Shown: positions 26,696 through 35,872 of the stretch, in pieces
Position numbering within the stretch: position 1 is the stretch's first letter
How the letters are laid out: every line of letters begins with the position of its first letter
From: Brevundimonas sp. Leaf363
GTDB lineage: Bacteria; Pseudomonadota; Alphaproteobacteria; Caulobacterales; Caulobacteraceae
Assembly: GCF_001424025.1 (NCBI RefSeq)
Contig: NZ_LMPZ01000003.1
Location: forward strand, 62,001-126,000
Reading direction: 5' to 3'
DNA length: 64,000 nt
The notes under the pieces: generated by a model
What the model saw: only the letters and a program-made list of their open reading frames with translations
Told to the model about the DNA's origin: nothing
Databases searched by the model: none
Position numbers and translations under genes: made by a program

Positions 26696-29600
26696 ATGGC
26701 AACCCAATCGACTTCGACCGTCACGGGCCAGCAGGCTCTTGTCGACGGACCCGCACCGATCGAAGAACCGGCGCGCCGGGGGCACGCGCCGTCCAGCGCC
26801 GTGGCGGCGCGACTGGCAGCCCTGGATCGCACGGATGACGCCCCGATCCTGTTCGTGGCCTCCAGCGAACGTCGTGCCGATGAGATCGCCAGCGCCCTGG
26901 GCGCATTGAGCGATCCGGATCAGGACGAGGTGCTGGTGCTGCCGCCTTGGGATTGCCTGCCCTACGACCGGGCGCGGCCGTCGCGCGAAAGCATGGGACG
27001 ACGCATGGCGGTCCTGGCGGCCCTGGGCGAACCGTCGCCGCGCCGGCGCCTGCTGGTTGCGTGCCCCGAAGCCCTGATGCAGCGGACGCCGCCGGCCAGG
27101 GCCGTAGCCGCCCGGTTCGACCTGGAGGTCGGCGCCCGGATCGATCGCGGCGCGCTGGAGGCGTTCGCCCTGCGCACCGGCTATGTGGTGGACGAACGGA
27201 TCGACGAACCGGGCGAGATCGCTGTCCTGGGCGCCGTCATCGACGTCTTCCCGCCCGCAGAAGCGACGCCGTTCCGCATCGGCATGTCGGACGACGACAC
27301 GGTCACCGACATCAAGCGCTTCGATCCCGTCAGCCAAAGGACCGAAGCGGACGTAGCGGCCATCCGGCTGACCCCGGCCTCTGAGCTTGTGCTCAAGCAG
27401 GCGGAGGACGTCGACGCCCTGCCCGACGCCGCCGAGCATCGTCTGGCGCAACACTACCGCTCCCTGTCATCGGCCTTCGACTTCGAGGGCAAGGCCCGCA
27501 TACTGACCGACGACGGCCTGAGCGAGCGGATCGCGCGTTTCGCCGATCAGGTGAATGAGGCCTACCGCACCCGCGTCAGCTTCGACGGTGGCGAGCGGCC
27601 GCTGGAGCCCGGTCGGCTTTATCTGACCGCCCAGGAGATGGGCGAACGTCTGGCGCAGGCCATCCCGCTGGATGTCGCGGGCGTGCGACCGGCGCCGTCC
27701 TTCGCGGCTGAACGGTCGCCGGCCAAGGCGGTGAAGGCCTTCATTCAGGACCGCCGCGACGCGGGCCATGCGGTGGTCATCACCGGCCTGGCGCACGAGC
27801 AGCGGATCGTCTCGCGGATGCTGAAGCGCAGCGGCGTCGAGGCGCCGGTGCATGTCGATCGGTGGGCCGAGGTCGGCGCCACGCCCTCTTCCCTCGTCAG
27901 CCTGGAGGCCGATCTGGACGCTGGCTTCGATGATCGCCAGGCGAAGGTGACGGTCATTGCGCCGTCCGACATTACCGGAGGGCGCATCGCCCGCCGGCGC
28001 GAGACGACGACGGACGCCTTCGGCGAGACCGAGATTCGCGTCGGCGACGTGGTCATCCATGAGGACCACGGGCTGGGCGTCCTGCAGGCGCTCGAGCGGA
28101 TCGAGGCCGATGGCGTGGAGCGCGACGTTCTGCGGCTGGAGTATCACGGCGGCGCCACCATCCTGGCGCCCATCGAGGAGTTCGGCCGCATCTGGCGATA
28201 CGGCTCGGAACCCTCGGCCGTGACCCTGGACCGCCTGAACACCCAGGGCTGGCAGAAGCGCCGGGCGGAAGTGAGCGCCCAGATCGACGCCGCGGCGGCG
28301 GCCTTGGTCGCGGCGGCGAAGGAGCGAGACGCCAAGGTCGCGAGCGCCATCATACCTCCCGCCGCCGCCTATGCGCGCTTCTCCGCCGGCTTTCCCTTCC
28401 CGGAATCGGTCGACCAGTCCGCCGCCATCAACGACGTCCTCAACGACCTGGCGGCCGGCAAGCCGATGAACCGGCTGGTGTGCGGCGACGTCGGCTTCGG
28501 CAAGACGGAGGTCGCCCTGCGCGCCGCGGCCGCCGTGGCGCTGTCGGGTCGCCAGGTGCTGATCTCCGCGCCGACCACCGTCCTGGCGCGACAGCACTTC
28601 GAGGTGTTCCGCCGTCGCTTCGAGGGGACCGGCGTCGGGGTCGGCCATCTGTCGCGCGCCGTGGATCGCGCGGAAACCGCGGCGGTGAAGGCCGGGCTGG
28701 CCGACGGCTCGATCCGGATCGTCGTCGGCACCCAGGCTCTGGCGTCCGATGATCTGGACTTTGCCGATCTGGCCTTGGCGATCATCGACGAGGAGCATCG
28801 TTTCGGCGCCGCCATGAAGACGCAGATCGCGGCGCGGGCGCCGCATCTGCTGCTGCTGTCGGCCACGCCGATCCCCCGGACGCTGCAGGGCGCCATGGTG
28901 GGGATCCAGGACGTCAGCATCATCGCCAGCCCGCCCGCCCGGCGGCGCCCGATCCGTACCTTCTTGGCGCCGTTCGATCCCGGCTCGATGCGCTTGGCGC
29001 TAATGCGGGAGAAGGCGCGGGACGGCCAAAGCTTCGTGGTCGCGCCCCGGATCGAGGATCTGCAGCCGCTGGCGCAGCAGCTCGCCAGCCTGACGCCCGA
29101 GCTGAAGGTGGTGATCGCCCACGGCAAGCTGCCGGCCGACGAGATGGATCGGGTAATGACGGGGTTCGCCGGCGGGGACGGGGATGTCCTGCTGGCGACC
29201 AACATCATCGAGAACGGGCTGGACGTGCCCATGGCCAACACCATGCTGATCTGGCGGCCCGACCGCTTCGGATTGGCGCAGCTGCACCAGTTGCGCGGCC
29301 GGGTCGGCCGGGGACGTCGCCAGGGCTTCACCTATCTGCTGTCCGATCCAGAGGCACCGCTGGCGGAGAACACACAGGCGCGGCTGCACACGCTCGAGGC
29401 GCTGGACCGCCTGGGGTCGGGCTTCGCCATCAGCGCGCGCGACCTGGACCTGCGGGGCGGCGGCGACCTGGTCGGCGACGAACAGGCGGGCCACATCCGG
29501 CTGATCGGATCGGCCCTCTATCAGCGTGTTCTGGCCCGTGCGCTTCGCCTGGCGCGCGGCGAACCCGCCATCGACGCCGCGCCGCCGAAACTGAGCCTCG

Positions 29601-30001
29601 GCGCCGCCGGCTATGTGCCGACGGACTACGTTCCGGACGCCACGGTCCGCGTCAATCTGTACGCCCGGCTCGCTCAGTTGACCGCCGTTGCGGACATCGA
29701 CGCGCTCTACGACGAGATCGAGGATCGCTTCGGCCCGATGCCCGAACCGACCCAGGACCTGCTGGCGACACGCCGCCTGTCAGCGCTGGCGGTCGCGGCG
29801 GGCGTGTCCGAGCTTGTCTCGGGGCCCAAGGCGACGGCGGTCTCGTTTCACGCCGCGCGACGGGCTTCGATCGCCGCCGACCTTCCCGCCGCGCCCGGTC
29901 GCCGCTGGTCGGCGGACCGACTCATCGTGGACGCCGCAAACGACGCGCCGCACGACCGGGCGTATCTTGAAAGCCTGCTGGGCGAACTGGCCGCCGCGTG
30001 A
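26696..30001 (+). CDS. mfd: Mfd-like DEAD/DEAH superfamily 2 helicase/translocase
   Basis: 1101 residues with the Mfd domain order. The UvrB-like N-terminal module has LPPWDCLPYDRARPS. The RNA-polymerase-interacting domain follows (VGDVVIHEDHGLGVLQALERI... near residue 450), then DQSAAINDVLNDL with MNRLVCGDVGFGKTEVALRA (Walker A) and IIDEEHRFGAAMK (DEEH). The RecG-like QLHQLRGRVGRGRRQGFTYLL and the C-terminal TRCF domain end it. Mfd dislodges stalled RNA polymerase and recruits UvrA to lesions. Compared with typical Mfd it is slightly short and several conserved positions differ (MDRLVCGD is MNRLVCGD, the N-terminus is trimmed). It could be a second, divergent paralogue rather than the main Mfd. 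Confidence 0.85.
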   Translation: MATQSTSTVTGQQALVDGPAPIEEPARRGHAPSSAVAARLAALDRTDDAPILFVASSERRADEIASALGALSDPDQDEVLVLPPWDCLPYDRARPSRESMGRRMAVLAALGEPSPRRRLLVACPEALMQRTPPARAVAARFDLEVGARIDRGALEAFALRTGYVVDERIDEPGEIAVLGAVIDVFPPAEATPFRIGMSDDDTVTDIKRFDPVSQRTEADVAAIRLTPASELVLKQAEDVDALPDAAEHRLAQHYRSLSSAFDFEGKARILTDDGLSERIARFADQVNEAYRTRVSFDGGERPLEPGRLYLTAQEMGERLAQAIPLDVAGVRPAPSFAAERSPAKAVKAFIQDRRDAGHAVVITGLAHEQRIVSRMLKRSGVEAPVHVDRWAEVGATPSSLVSLEADLDAGFDDRQAKVTVIAPSDITGGRIARRRETTTDAFGETEIRVGDVVIHEDHGLGVLQALERIEADGVERDVLRLEYHGGATILAPIEEFGRIWRYGSEPSAVTLDRLNTQGWQKRRAEVSAQIDAAAAALVAAAKERDAKVASAIIPPAAAYARFSAGFPFPESVDQSAAINDVLNDLAAGKPMNRLVCGDVGFGKTEVALRAAAAVALSGRQVLISAPTTVLARQHFEVFRRRFEGTGVGVGHLSRAVDRAETAAVKAGLADGSIRIVVGTQALASDDLDFADLALAIIDEEHRFGAAMKTQIAARAPHLLLLSATPIPRTLQGAMVGIQDVSIIASPPARRRPIRTFLAPFDPGSMRLALMREKARDGQSFVVAPRIEDLQPLAQQLASLTPELKVVIAHGKLPADEMDRVMTGFAGGDGDVLLATNIIENGLDVPMANTMLIWRPDRFGLAQLHQLRGRVGRGRRQGFTYLLSDPEAPLAENTQARLHTLEALDRLGSGFAISARDLDLRGGGDLVGDEQAGHIRLIGSALYQRVLARALRLARGEPAIDAAPPKLSLGAAGYVPTDYVPDATVRVNLYARLAQLTAVADIDALYDEIEDRFGPMPEPTQDLLATRRLSALAVAAGVSELVSGPKATAVSFHAARRASIAADLPAAPGRRWSADRLIVDAANDAPHDRAYLESLLGELAAA

Positions 30002-30037
30002 CGGCCCGCTCGCTCGGTGACGGTCCGCATGACTGAT

Positions 30038-30970
30038 TCAGTCGGCATGGGTCGGGGTGGAAAAGTCGTTCGCCGCCAGCCATCGCATGAAGACGTCGAA
30101 CCAGCCGTTGCTGGTCTTGCCCGGATTGCCGAGTCCGAAGCCGTGGCCGCCGTTCTGATAGAGGTGGAACTCGACCGGCCGCCCCGCGACGCGCCAGGCC
30201 TCGATCAGACCGAAGCCGCTGTGGGCGAACAGGGGGTCGTCGGCGGCCAGGGCCACGAACATGGGCGGGGCGTCGGCCGGGACCTCGACCGTGGTCAGCG
30301 GACCATAGATCGAGCCGATGAACGCCGGACGGGCGCTGGGCGACGACAGCGTGGTCGCCAGCGTCGTCATCGCGCCGGCCGAGAAGCCGACCATGCCGAT
30401 CCGCTCGGGATCGACACGCCATTCTGACGCACGCGCACGGACCAGGGCGAAGGCGGCCGTGGCGTCGGCGACCTGATCGGCGAAGGGACTTTCCGCGGCC
30501 TGCGCGCTCGGCGCCGGGGGCCGCGCCGCGCCGGAGAACATGGCGTTGACGCCCGCTTCGAACGCCGCGGCGTCCTGCGGCGTCGGACGGGTGCGGTATT
30601 TCAGCACGAAGGCGGCGACGCCGCGATCCGCCAGGGCATGGGCGACCTCCCACCCCTCGTTGCCCATCGACAGGAACATGAAGCCGCCGCCCGGCGCCAC
30701 GATGACGGCGGCGCCCGTCGCCTTGTCGGGATCGGGCAACACCGGCGTCAGCGTGGCGATGGTGACGTTGCGAACAAAGGGATCGCCCCACTGCTCGAAC
30801 CACGTCTCTGGCCCAGTCGAGCCGGCGAAGCCCCCGGTGTTCAGCGCGATGGCGTCTGGCTCAGCCGGCGACGCCATGGGCGTCATCGGCGCCTGCTGAG
30901 CCTGAGCCGCGCCCGCCGCAATCCCTGCGACCAAGGCCAGGGCCGCCATCACTCCCCTTACAGCACGCAT
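30038..30970 (-). CDS. Secreted alpha/beta hydrolase (acetyl-esterase/xylanase-esterase-like)
   Basis: 310 residues. A Sec signal peptide (MRAVRGVMAALALVAGIAAGAAQAQ) points to a periplasmic enzyme. Catalytic parts: oxyanion region VIVAPGGGFMFLSMGNEG, nucleophile GFSAGAM, acid in ALAADDPLF and histidine in NGGHGFG. The fold and the GGGF motif match BD-FAE/Axe2-like carbohydrate esterases, so deacylation of a plant-type polysaccharide or oligosaccharide is likely. It is convergent with the Mfd-like gene. Confidence 0.88.
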   Translation of the reverse strand: MRAVRGVMAALALVAGIAAGAAQAQQAPMTPMASPAEPDAIALNTGGFAGSTGPETWFEQWGDPFVRNVTIATLTPVLPDPDKATGAAVIVAPGGGFMFLSMGNEGWEVAHALADRGVAAFVLKYRTRPTPQDAAAFEAGVNAMFSGAARPPAPSAQAAESPFADQVADATAAFALVRARASEWRVDPERIGMVGFSAGAMTTLATTLSSPSARPAFIGSIYGPLTTVEVPADAPPMFVALAADDPLFAHSGFGLIEAWRVAGRPVEFHLYQNGGHGFGLGNPGKTSNGWFDVFMRWLAANDFSTPTHAD

Positions 30971-31198
30971 CGGCGCTCTCCCACCGCATCCAGTTGTGAC
31001 CCCTACGCTAGCCAGAGCTCAAACCCGGCGCAATAGTCTGACAAATGCTTGCGCCCTACCGCGATGGAAGGGCCGTGCGGGAGCTTAGGCCTCCCGAGTA
31101 GCTACGAAGCCGACAGATCCTCTGTGACCGTCTGCGTTTGCCAAGGTTGCACAAGTCCGACACAACCAGGTGACGATGCTAGATCTGCGCCTGATCGT

Positions 31199-32761
31199 AT
31201 GAGCCAGCCCACCCTGCGACTGGTCCTGGGCGACCAGCTGTCAGCCTCACTGTCGGCCCTGGACGGGCTGGACGCCGCGCATGACGTGGTCCTGCTGGCG
31301 GAGGTGCGGGACGAGGCGACCTATGTCCGGCATCACAAGCAGAAGATCGCCCTGATCTTCGCGGCCATGCGGTCTTTCGCCGCCGAGCTGCAGGCGCGCG
31401 GCGTGACCGTTCGCTACGTGCGCATCGACGCGCCGGAGAACACGCACTCCATCGTCGGCGAACTGCACCGCGCCCTGGACGACGGCGCGTACGCTTCCGT
31501 GGTCATGACCGAGTGCGGCGAGTGGCGGCTGGCGCAGGCGTTGGCGGCGTTCGCCGGCGTGGCTGGCGTTCCGGTCGAGATCCGCGCCGATCGCCGCTTC
31601 ATCTGCTCGCACGAGCGGTTCCAGCGCTGGGCCGCCGACAAGCGGGAGCTGCGGATGGAGTTCTTCTACCGCGAGATGCGGCGCGAGACCGGCCTGCTGA
31701 TGGACGGGACGCACCCCGAAGGCGGGCGCTGGAACTATGACGCCGAGAACCGCCGCAAGCTGGCCAAGGGCGTCCACACGCCCGAGCGGCTCAGGACGCC
31801 GCCCTCCCCCATCGCGCAGGAGGCCATCGCCGACGTCGCCCGCCTGTTCCCTGAGCACTTCGGCGACCTCGACGCCTTCGGCTGGCCGACCACGGCGTCG
31901 GAGGCCGATGCGATCCTGGACGACTTCCTGACCCGCATCCTGCCGGCGTTCGGAGAGTGGCAGGATGCGATGGTCGAGGGCGAGCCATGGATGTGGCACG
32001 GCCTGATCTCGACCTCGATCAACCTGGGCCTTCTCGACCCGCTGGAAGCCTGCAGGCGGGCCGAGGCGGTCTACCGGGCCGGCGCCGCGCCGCTGAACGC
32101 CGTCGAGGGGTTCATCCGCCAGATCATCGGCTGGCGCGAATACATGCGCGGCGTCTACTGGCTGAAGGCGCCGGAATATCGGCATCGCAACGCCCTGGAC
32201 GCCGACCGGACGCTCCCGTGGTTCTACTGGTCCGGCGAGACGGACATGGCCTGCGTCGCCGACGTGGTCGCGACCAGCCGCACCAACGCCTATGCCCACC
32301 ACATCCAGCGCCTGATGGTCACGGGCAACCTGGCCATGATGCTGGGCGTCCATCCCGACGCCGTCGATGACTGGTACATGACCGTCTACGCCGACGCCTA
32401 TGAGTGGGTGGAGATGCCCAACACGCGAGGCATGGCGACCTTCGCCGACGGCGGCATCGTGGGGTCTAAGCCCTATGCCGCGTCCGGCGCCTACATCAAC
32501 CGGATGAGCAACTACTGCGCAGGGTGCCGGTACGACGTGAAGGGCAAGTCCGGCGACGGCGCCTGCCCCTTCAACCGCCTCTACTGGGGCTTCCTGGAGC
32601 GCCACCGGGCGCGCCTGCGCGGCAACATCCGCCTGGCCATGCCTTACAAGACGCTGGACGGGTTTGGAGACGCGAAGCGCGCAGAACTGCTGGCCGAGGC
32701 GGAGGCCGCCCGCCTGTACCTCGGCGCCGTCGTCATGCCGCCGACGGACGAAATCGCCTAG
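31199..32761 (+). CDS. phrB: Cryptochrome/photolyase-related protein, iron-sulfur type ((6-4) photolyase PhrB family)
   Basis: 520 residues from MSQPTLRLVLGDQLS. The N-terminal Rossmann-like domain is followed by the FAD-binding helical domain: GGRWNYDAENR, INLGLLDP, EGFIRQIIGWREYMRG, YAHHIQRLMVTGNLAML. The C-terminal cysteines in MSNYCAGCRYDVKGKSGDGACPF, with another upstream, fit the [4Fe-4S] cluster of FeS-BCP photolyases, such as Agrobacterium PhrB. These repair (6-4) photoproducts with light. The earlier in-frame ATG at 31049 adds 50 residues with no family match and was not used. The last four bases overlap the next, convergent, gene. Confidence 0.92.
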   Translation: MSQPTLRLVLGDQLSASLSALDGLDAAHDVVLLAEVRDEATYVRHHKQKIALIFAAMRSFAAELQARGVTVRYVRIDAPENTHSIVGELHRALDDGAYASVVMTECGEWRLAQALAAFAGVAGVPVEIRADRRFICSHERFQRWAADKRELRMEFFYREMRRETGLLMDGTHPEGGRWNYDAENRRKLAKGVHTPERLRTPPSPIAQEAIADVARLFPEHFGDLDAFGWPTTASEADAILDDFLTRILPAFGEWQDAMVEGEPWMWHGLISTSINLGLLDPLEACRRAEAVYRAGAAPLNAVEGFIRQIIGWREYMRGVYWLKAPEYRHRNALDADRTLPWFYWSGETDMACVADVVATSRTNAYAHHIQRLMVTGNLAMMLGVHPDAVDDWYMTVYADAYEWVEMPNTRGMATFADGGIVGSKPYAASGAYINRMSNYCAGCRYDVKGKSGDGACPFNRLYWGFLERHRARLRGNIRLAMPYKTLDGFGDAKRAELLAEAEAARLYLGAVVMPPTDEIA

Positions 32762-32955
32762 CCGTCGACCAGTGCGTGCAACTGCGGGTGCATGTCCGCC
32801 GGGAAGTGATGCAGCGCCGCCGCGATCAGGCCGCGCGCATCGTCTTCGCTGAGTTCGTCGCGGGACACGCGCGCCTTGAGGTCTTCATAGACGATGGCCA
32901 GCGCCAGCTCCCCCATGGCGGCGGGATCGGTTTTCGTGTCGGCGGCGTCGGTCAT
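32758..32955 (-). CDS. Small hypothetical protein
   Basis: 65 residues, acidic and probably all-helical (ELALAIVYEDLKARVSRDELSEDDARGLI, then HHFPADMHPQLHALVDG). It has normal amino-acid composition, unlike the Arg/Pro-rich chance frames around it. The end overlaps the photolyase stop by four bases, tail to tail. No domain recognised. Confidence 0.6.
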   Translation of the reverse strand: MTDAADTKTDPAAMGELALAIVYEDLKARVSRDELSEDDARGLIAAALHHFPADMHPQLHALVDG

Positions 32956-33131
32956 TGGGCGATCCTGGGCTCAGCGCATGCAGCGATTGGGAGAAGGCTC
33001 TACGCCTCGCTCTCCATAAAGCCCTCAGGCCTCATGAGTTCACCGAAACCACCAAGTAAAACAGCCGCTTGTGTCGAGAACCCGACAGTGCTTGGCGCAC
33101 ATCAGGCGTGCTTGCGCGCGGGCCTGACCGC

Positions 33132-33323
33132 TCAGTCTTCCTTGCGGAAGCCGCGTCCGCGCTCGGCCAGCAGCGACCAGCCGGCGATGGTCGGTTGGAA
33201 CCGGCCCTTCACGCCCTTCGTCGCCAGGCCCAGCACGGCCAGCTGTGCGCTCTTGGCGGCGTCGTCCGTGCGCTCAGGGTCGGCGATGTCGAGAAGCGCC
33301 TCGATGCGATCTTGGTCTGTCAT
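33132..33323 (-). CDS. Small hypothetical protein
   Basis: 63 residues from MTDQDRIEALL. An acidic helical first half (IADPERTDDAAKSAQLAVLGLA) precedes a basic end (GWSLLAERGRGFRKED). Composition is that of a real protein. It lies between two other leftward genes. The start at 33323 is preferred to 33359, which would add 12 atypical residues. No domain recognised. Confidence 0.5.
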   Translation of the reverse strand: MTDQDRIEALLDIADPERTDDAAKSAQLAVLGLATKGVKGRFQPTIAGWSLLAERGRGFRKED

Positions 33324-33413
33324 ATCGCTGCGTAGACCAGCGCGGCGCACGCCATGCAAGACGGTTCGACGTTGAACGTGGCGAGATTGGAAGCCCGTCC
33401 GCCAGGGACCGCG

Positions 33414-34130
33414 TCAGACCGCCTCTTTTCGCAGGCGCAGATAGGTGGGATCGAACTCCGCCACCTCCACCAGCCGGTCCCAATCCAGAATCTCGACGCG
33501 CGGATGTGTCCACTTCAGCATGCCGGACGCGCGCATTTCGGCCACCAGGCGATTGACGTGCACGGCCGACAGCCCCAGCGCGTCGCCCAACACCGGCTGC
33601 GACAGCGGCAACTCCAGCACGTGGTCCCGCGCCAGCCCCACCGTCTCCAGACGAAGGTACAGTTCGGCGATCAGATGCGCGAACCGCCCCAGGCCGTTTC
33701 GGCGACCCATGGCGGCCAGCCATTGCCGGTGAATCGCCGCGTCGATGATGGTGTCGAGCCAGAGCAGGCGCGTCAGGTGCGGATGATCCTCGGTGATGGC
33801 GCGCAGCTTGCCGTGCGGCGCGCCGGCGACCGTGACCTCGGTCAGGGCCAACACGCCATGGTCCATCTGCTTCATCAGCAGACTGTGCAGATCCATGAAG
33901 TCGCCCGGCACGCCGATCTCGGTGATCTGTCGCCCGCCGTCCGCCAGATAGACATAGCGCGCCGCCAGCCCGCTCAGCAGCAGCGTACTGTGGTCGGGAC
34001 GCGAGTGATTCTTGACGATGTCCTCGCCGGCCGCCACGGCGCGCGGCGGATCCAGCAACTCGGCCAACACCGCCTGCTCGACATCGGTGACGACGTCACG
34101 ACGCGACAGCTTTTCGACCAGCGGGTTCAT
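33414..34130 (-). CDS. Crp/Fnr family transcriptional regulator
   Basis: About 238 residues from MNPLVEKLSRRD, the typical start of this family. A cyclic-nucleotide-binding-like beta-roll (GEDIVKNHSRPDHSTLLLSGLAARYVYLADG, GVPGDFMDLHSLLM) precedes the dimer helix and a helix-turn-helix, LSQPVLGDALGLSAVHVNRLVAEMRASG. No Fnr-type cysteine cluster is visible, so it is not an iron-sulfur O2 sensor. An in-frame TTG at 34166 has a good AAGGG ribosome site and would add 12 residues; either start is possible. Members of this group in alphaproteobacteria often control stress or oxygen responses. The target is unknown. Confidence 0.88.
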   Translation of the reverse strand: MNPLVEKLSRRDVVTDVEQAVLAELLDPPRAVAAGEDIVKNHSRPDHSTLLLSGLAARYVYLADGGRQITEIGVPGDFMDLHSLLMKQMDHGVLALTEVTVAGAPHGKLRAITEDHPHLTRLLWLDTIIDAAIHRQWLAAMGRRNGLGRFAHLIAELYLRLETVGLARDHVLELPLSQPVLGDALGLSAVHVNRLVAEMRASGMLKWTHPRVEILDWDRLVEVAEFDPTYLRLRKEAV

Positions 34131-34248
34131 CAAGGCGTTCAGGCTCCGGCGTCCAGCGCGCGCCAAGCTTAGCCCTTTCGGCCCACCGAACGCGAGACGC
34201 CATCGCCGATCGCATGCGCGGCGCTGCGGCTCCGTCTCCCGGGCATGG

Positions 34249-34914
34249 TCAGGCGGCGTGCGGCCCGCAGGCGCAGGCGGTCTGCTGCAAGGCCGCGATG
34301 TCCGAGGCGATGATGCGCCCGCGCAAGACCTTCACGCCCGCCGCGCGGAAACGCATCATGGCGGCGCTGACGCTGGTTCGCTGGATGCCCGCCAGAGCCG
34401 CCAGCTCCGCCTGGTTGATGGCCACGACGCCGGACGCATCGACCATCCGCGCAACCCAGCGCGCGATCCGCTGCGGCGCCTGGTGCTGGATGCTGCACGC
34501 CATTTCCCACTCGACGCTTTCGCGCCGGTATGCCGCCGCCGCGTCCACGACGGCCAACGCCGCCGCGAGCCCGAGGTTTTCGACCAAAGCGTCGAACGGG
34601 ATGTCGCAGACCGCGCCGTCCGTCAGCCACCGGCCATGGATCGCGGGCCGTCGCGCCGCGCCTGCATCCATCGGGTCCCCGGCAGAGAACAGGCCCGTAC
34701 ACAGGCCAGACGACGGATGCGTCAGACAGGCCACGCCTTCGACCACCACCGTAACGCCCGGCTGGGTCGATCGGTCCGCTTCGATACGCTGGCCGCGCTT
34801 GGCGGAACGCCTGACGCCCTGCTCGACGAGGGCGGCGAGGCTCAGCCCATTGGACCAGGCCAGTTCGGATTCGGTCTGCGCCGCCCCAGGCGCCGGCTGG
34901 TGCTCTGGCGTCAA
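34249..34914 (-). CDS. Crp/Fnr family transcriptional regulator, divergent, TTG start
   Basis: 221 residues. An effector-like N-terminal beta-roll (QRIEADRSTQPGVTVVVEGVACL..., GLFSAGDPMD) is followed by a dimer helix and an HTH in VAINQAELAALAGIQRTSVSAAMMRFRAAGVKVLRG. The C-terminus is CACGPHAA, with two cysteines close to the end. The gene starts with TTG at 34914, which overlaps the stop of the upstream small gene in a TTGA junction, so the two are translationally coupled. It is distinct in sequence from the neighbouring Crp protein. Confidence 0.8.
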   Translation of the reverse strand: MTPEHQPAPGAAQTESELAWSNGLSLAALVEQGVRRSAKRGQRIEADRSTQPGVTVVVEGVACLTHPSSGLCTGLFSAGDPMDAGAARRPAIHGRWLTDGAVCDIPFDALVENLGLAAALAVVDAAAAYRRESVEWEMACSIQHQAPQRIARWVARMVDASGVVAINQAELAALAGIQRTSVSAAMMRFRAAGVKVLRGRIIASDIAALQQTACACGPHAA

Positions 34915-35171
34915 AGCGAGGCGGCCGCGTCCGTCGACGACACCCCCTGGCGGCCGATCGCCACGACCGGCGGCGACGCCACCGCGCCCTCACGACCCAG
35001 CGTGAACGCCTCCATGCCCATACGCCTGACCGTGACGGCGACGAAAGCCGGACCCATGAGCAGTCTCAGCTCCGCCAGGCTGCGCGCCTGGACATCATCG
35101 GCTGCGGCTGCCGGCTCCAGATCCGGCGTCGGGACGCCGCGCCTCCAAATCTCGAAAATGTAGTCCGGCAC
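34911..35171 (-). CDS. Small DUF6894-like protein
   Basis: 86 residues from GTG 35171, preceded by GGGGA five bases upstream. It begins PDYIFEIWRRG and continues PTPDLEPAAAADDVQARSLAELRLLMG. This resembles the short P-x-Y-x-F-x-I ... D-L-E-x-A-x-x-E-A pattern of DUF6894-type proteins. The long upstream open frame to 35540 is low-complexity and antisense to the 2H phosphoesterase gene, so it was not included. Coupled to the Crp/Fnr gene behind it; it may modulate that regulator. Confidence 0.55.
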   Translation of the reverse strand: MPDYIFEIWRRGVPTPDLEPAAAADDVQARSLAELRLLMGPAFVAVTVRRMGMEAFTLGREGAVASPPVVAIGRQGVSSTDAAASL

Positions 35172-35236
35172 CGCATCCCCAATCGCTACAGAGGACCGGG
35201 TTACGCGAGATGGGCGCGCGTCCGCATCAACACAGG

Positions 35237-35764
35237 TTAAGGCGGGGCGCGGCCCGCATCGAACCCAAAGCGCTCGACCGCGGCCCAGGGTCCACCCAGA
35301 TACCGCCACAGCAACAGGCCCTCGGCGAAGATCGGGAACGGCTCGAACTCTTGCTGCAACTGCTCCAGCAGGGCCTTGGCCTCGCTCGGCTCCACCTTGT
35401 TCTGGACGGTGATGTGCGGCCGGAACGGCGCCTGATCCTGCCGCGTCAGCCACGGCGCGAAAGCGTCCGACAGCTCGCGCCGAAGCTGCTCCAGCTCGGG
35501 GGACGCCAGCCTGTAAGCGACCCCCCGCCCCAGCGACCATGGGCTACGCACGTCCAGCCTCAGCGGAGCGCGGCGTCCGCTCGCCGCTCTCAATGTCTCC
35601 ACGACGGTTTGCTCGTGCTCGCCCGGCAGAGCGTGAAACAGCGTAAGGTGCGCCGGCACCTTGTTTCGAGCGGGCGGGAAGTGCGTCTGGCGCAGATCCT
35701 CGAACCACGCGAACGCCCCCTCATCGAGGGCGGCCGTGACGATCAGCGGCGGCGGGGTTTCCAT
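35237..35764 (-). CDS. 2'-5' RNA ligase/2H phosphoesterase family protein
   Basis: 175 residues from METPPPLIV. It carries the two HxT/S motifs of the 2H superfamily, HLTLFHAL and HITVQNKV, separated by about 75 residues. Typical members hydrolyse 2',3'-cyclic phosphodiesters of RNA or nucleotide derivatives in the cytoplasm. A much longer frame to 36490 is antisense to the glycosidase gene and was rejected. Confidence 0.85.
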   Translation of the reverse strand: METPPPLIVTAALDEGAFAWFEDLRQTHFPPARNKVPAHLTLFHALPGEHEQTVVETLRAASGRRAPLRLDVRSPWSLGRGVAYRLASPELEQLRRELSDAFAPWLTRQDQAPFRPHITVQNKVEPSEAKALLEQLQQEFEPFPIFAEGLLLWRYLGGPWAAVERFGFDAGRAPP

Positions 35765-35872
35765 GGCGTCCAGTACAGCATGCGATCGTGACTGCAGGCG
35801 TAACGCTCGTCGCCCGCATCCGCGCCCTCCCCCGCGATTGCCACGGTTCGAAAGGCTTGCGACACAAGTGCG

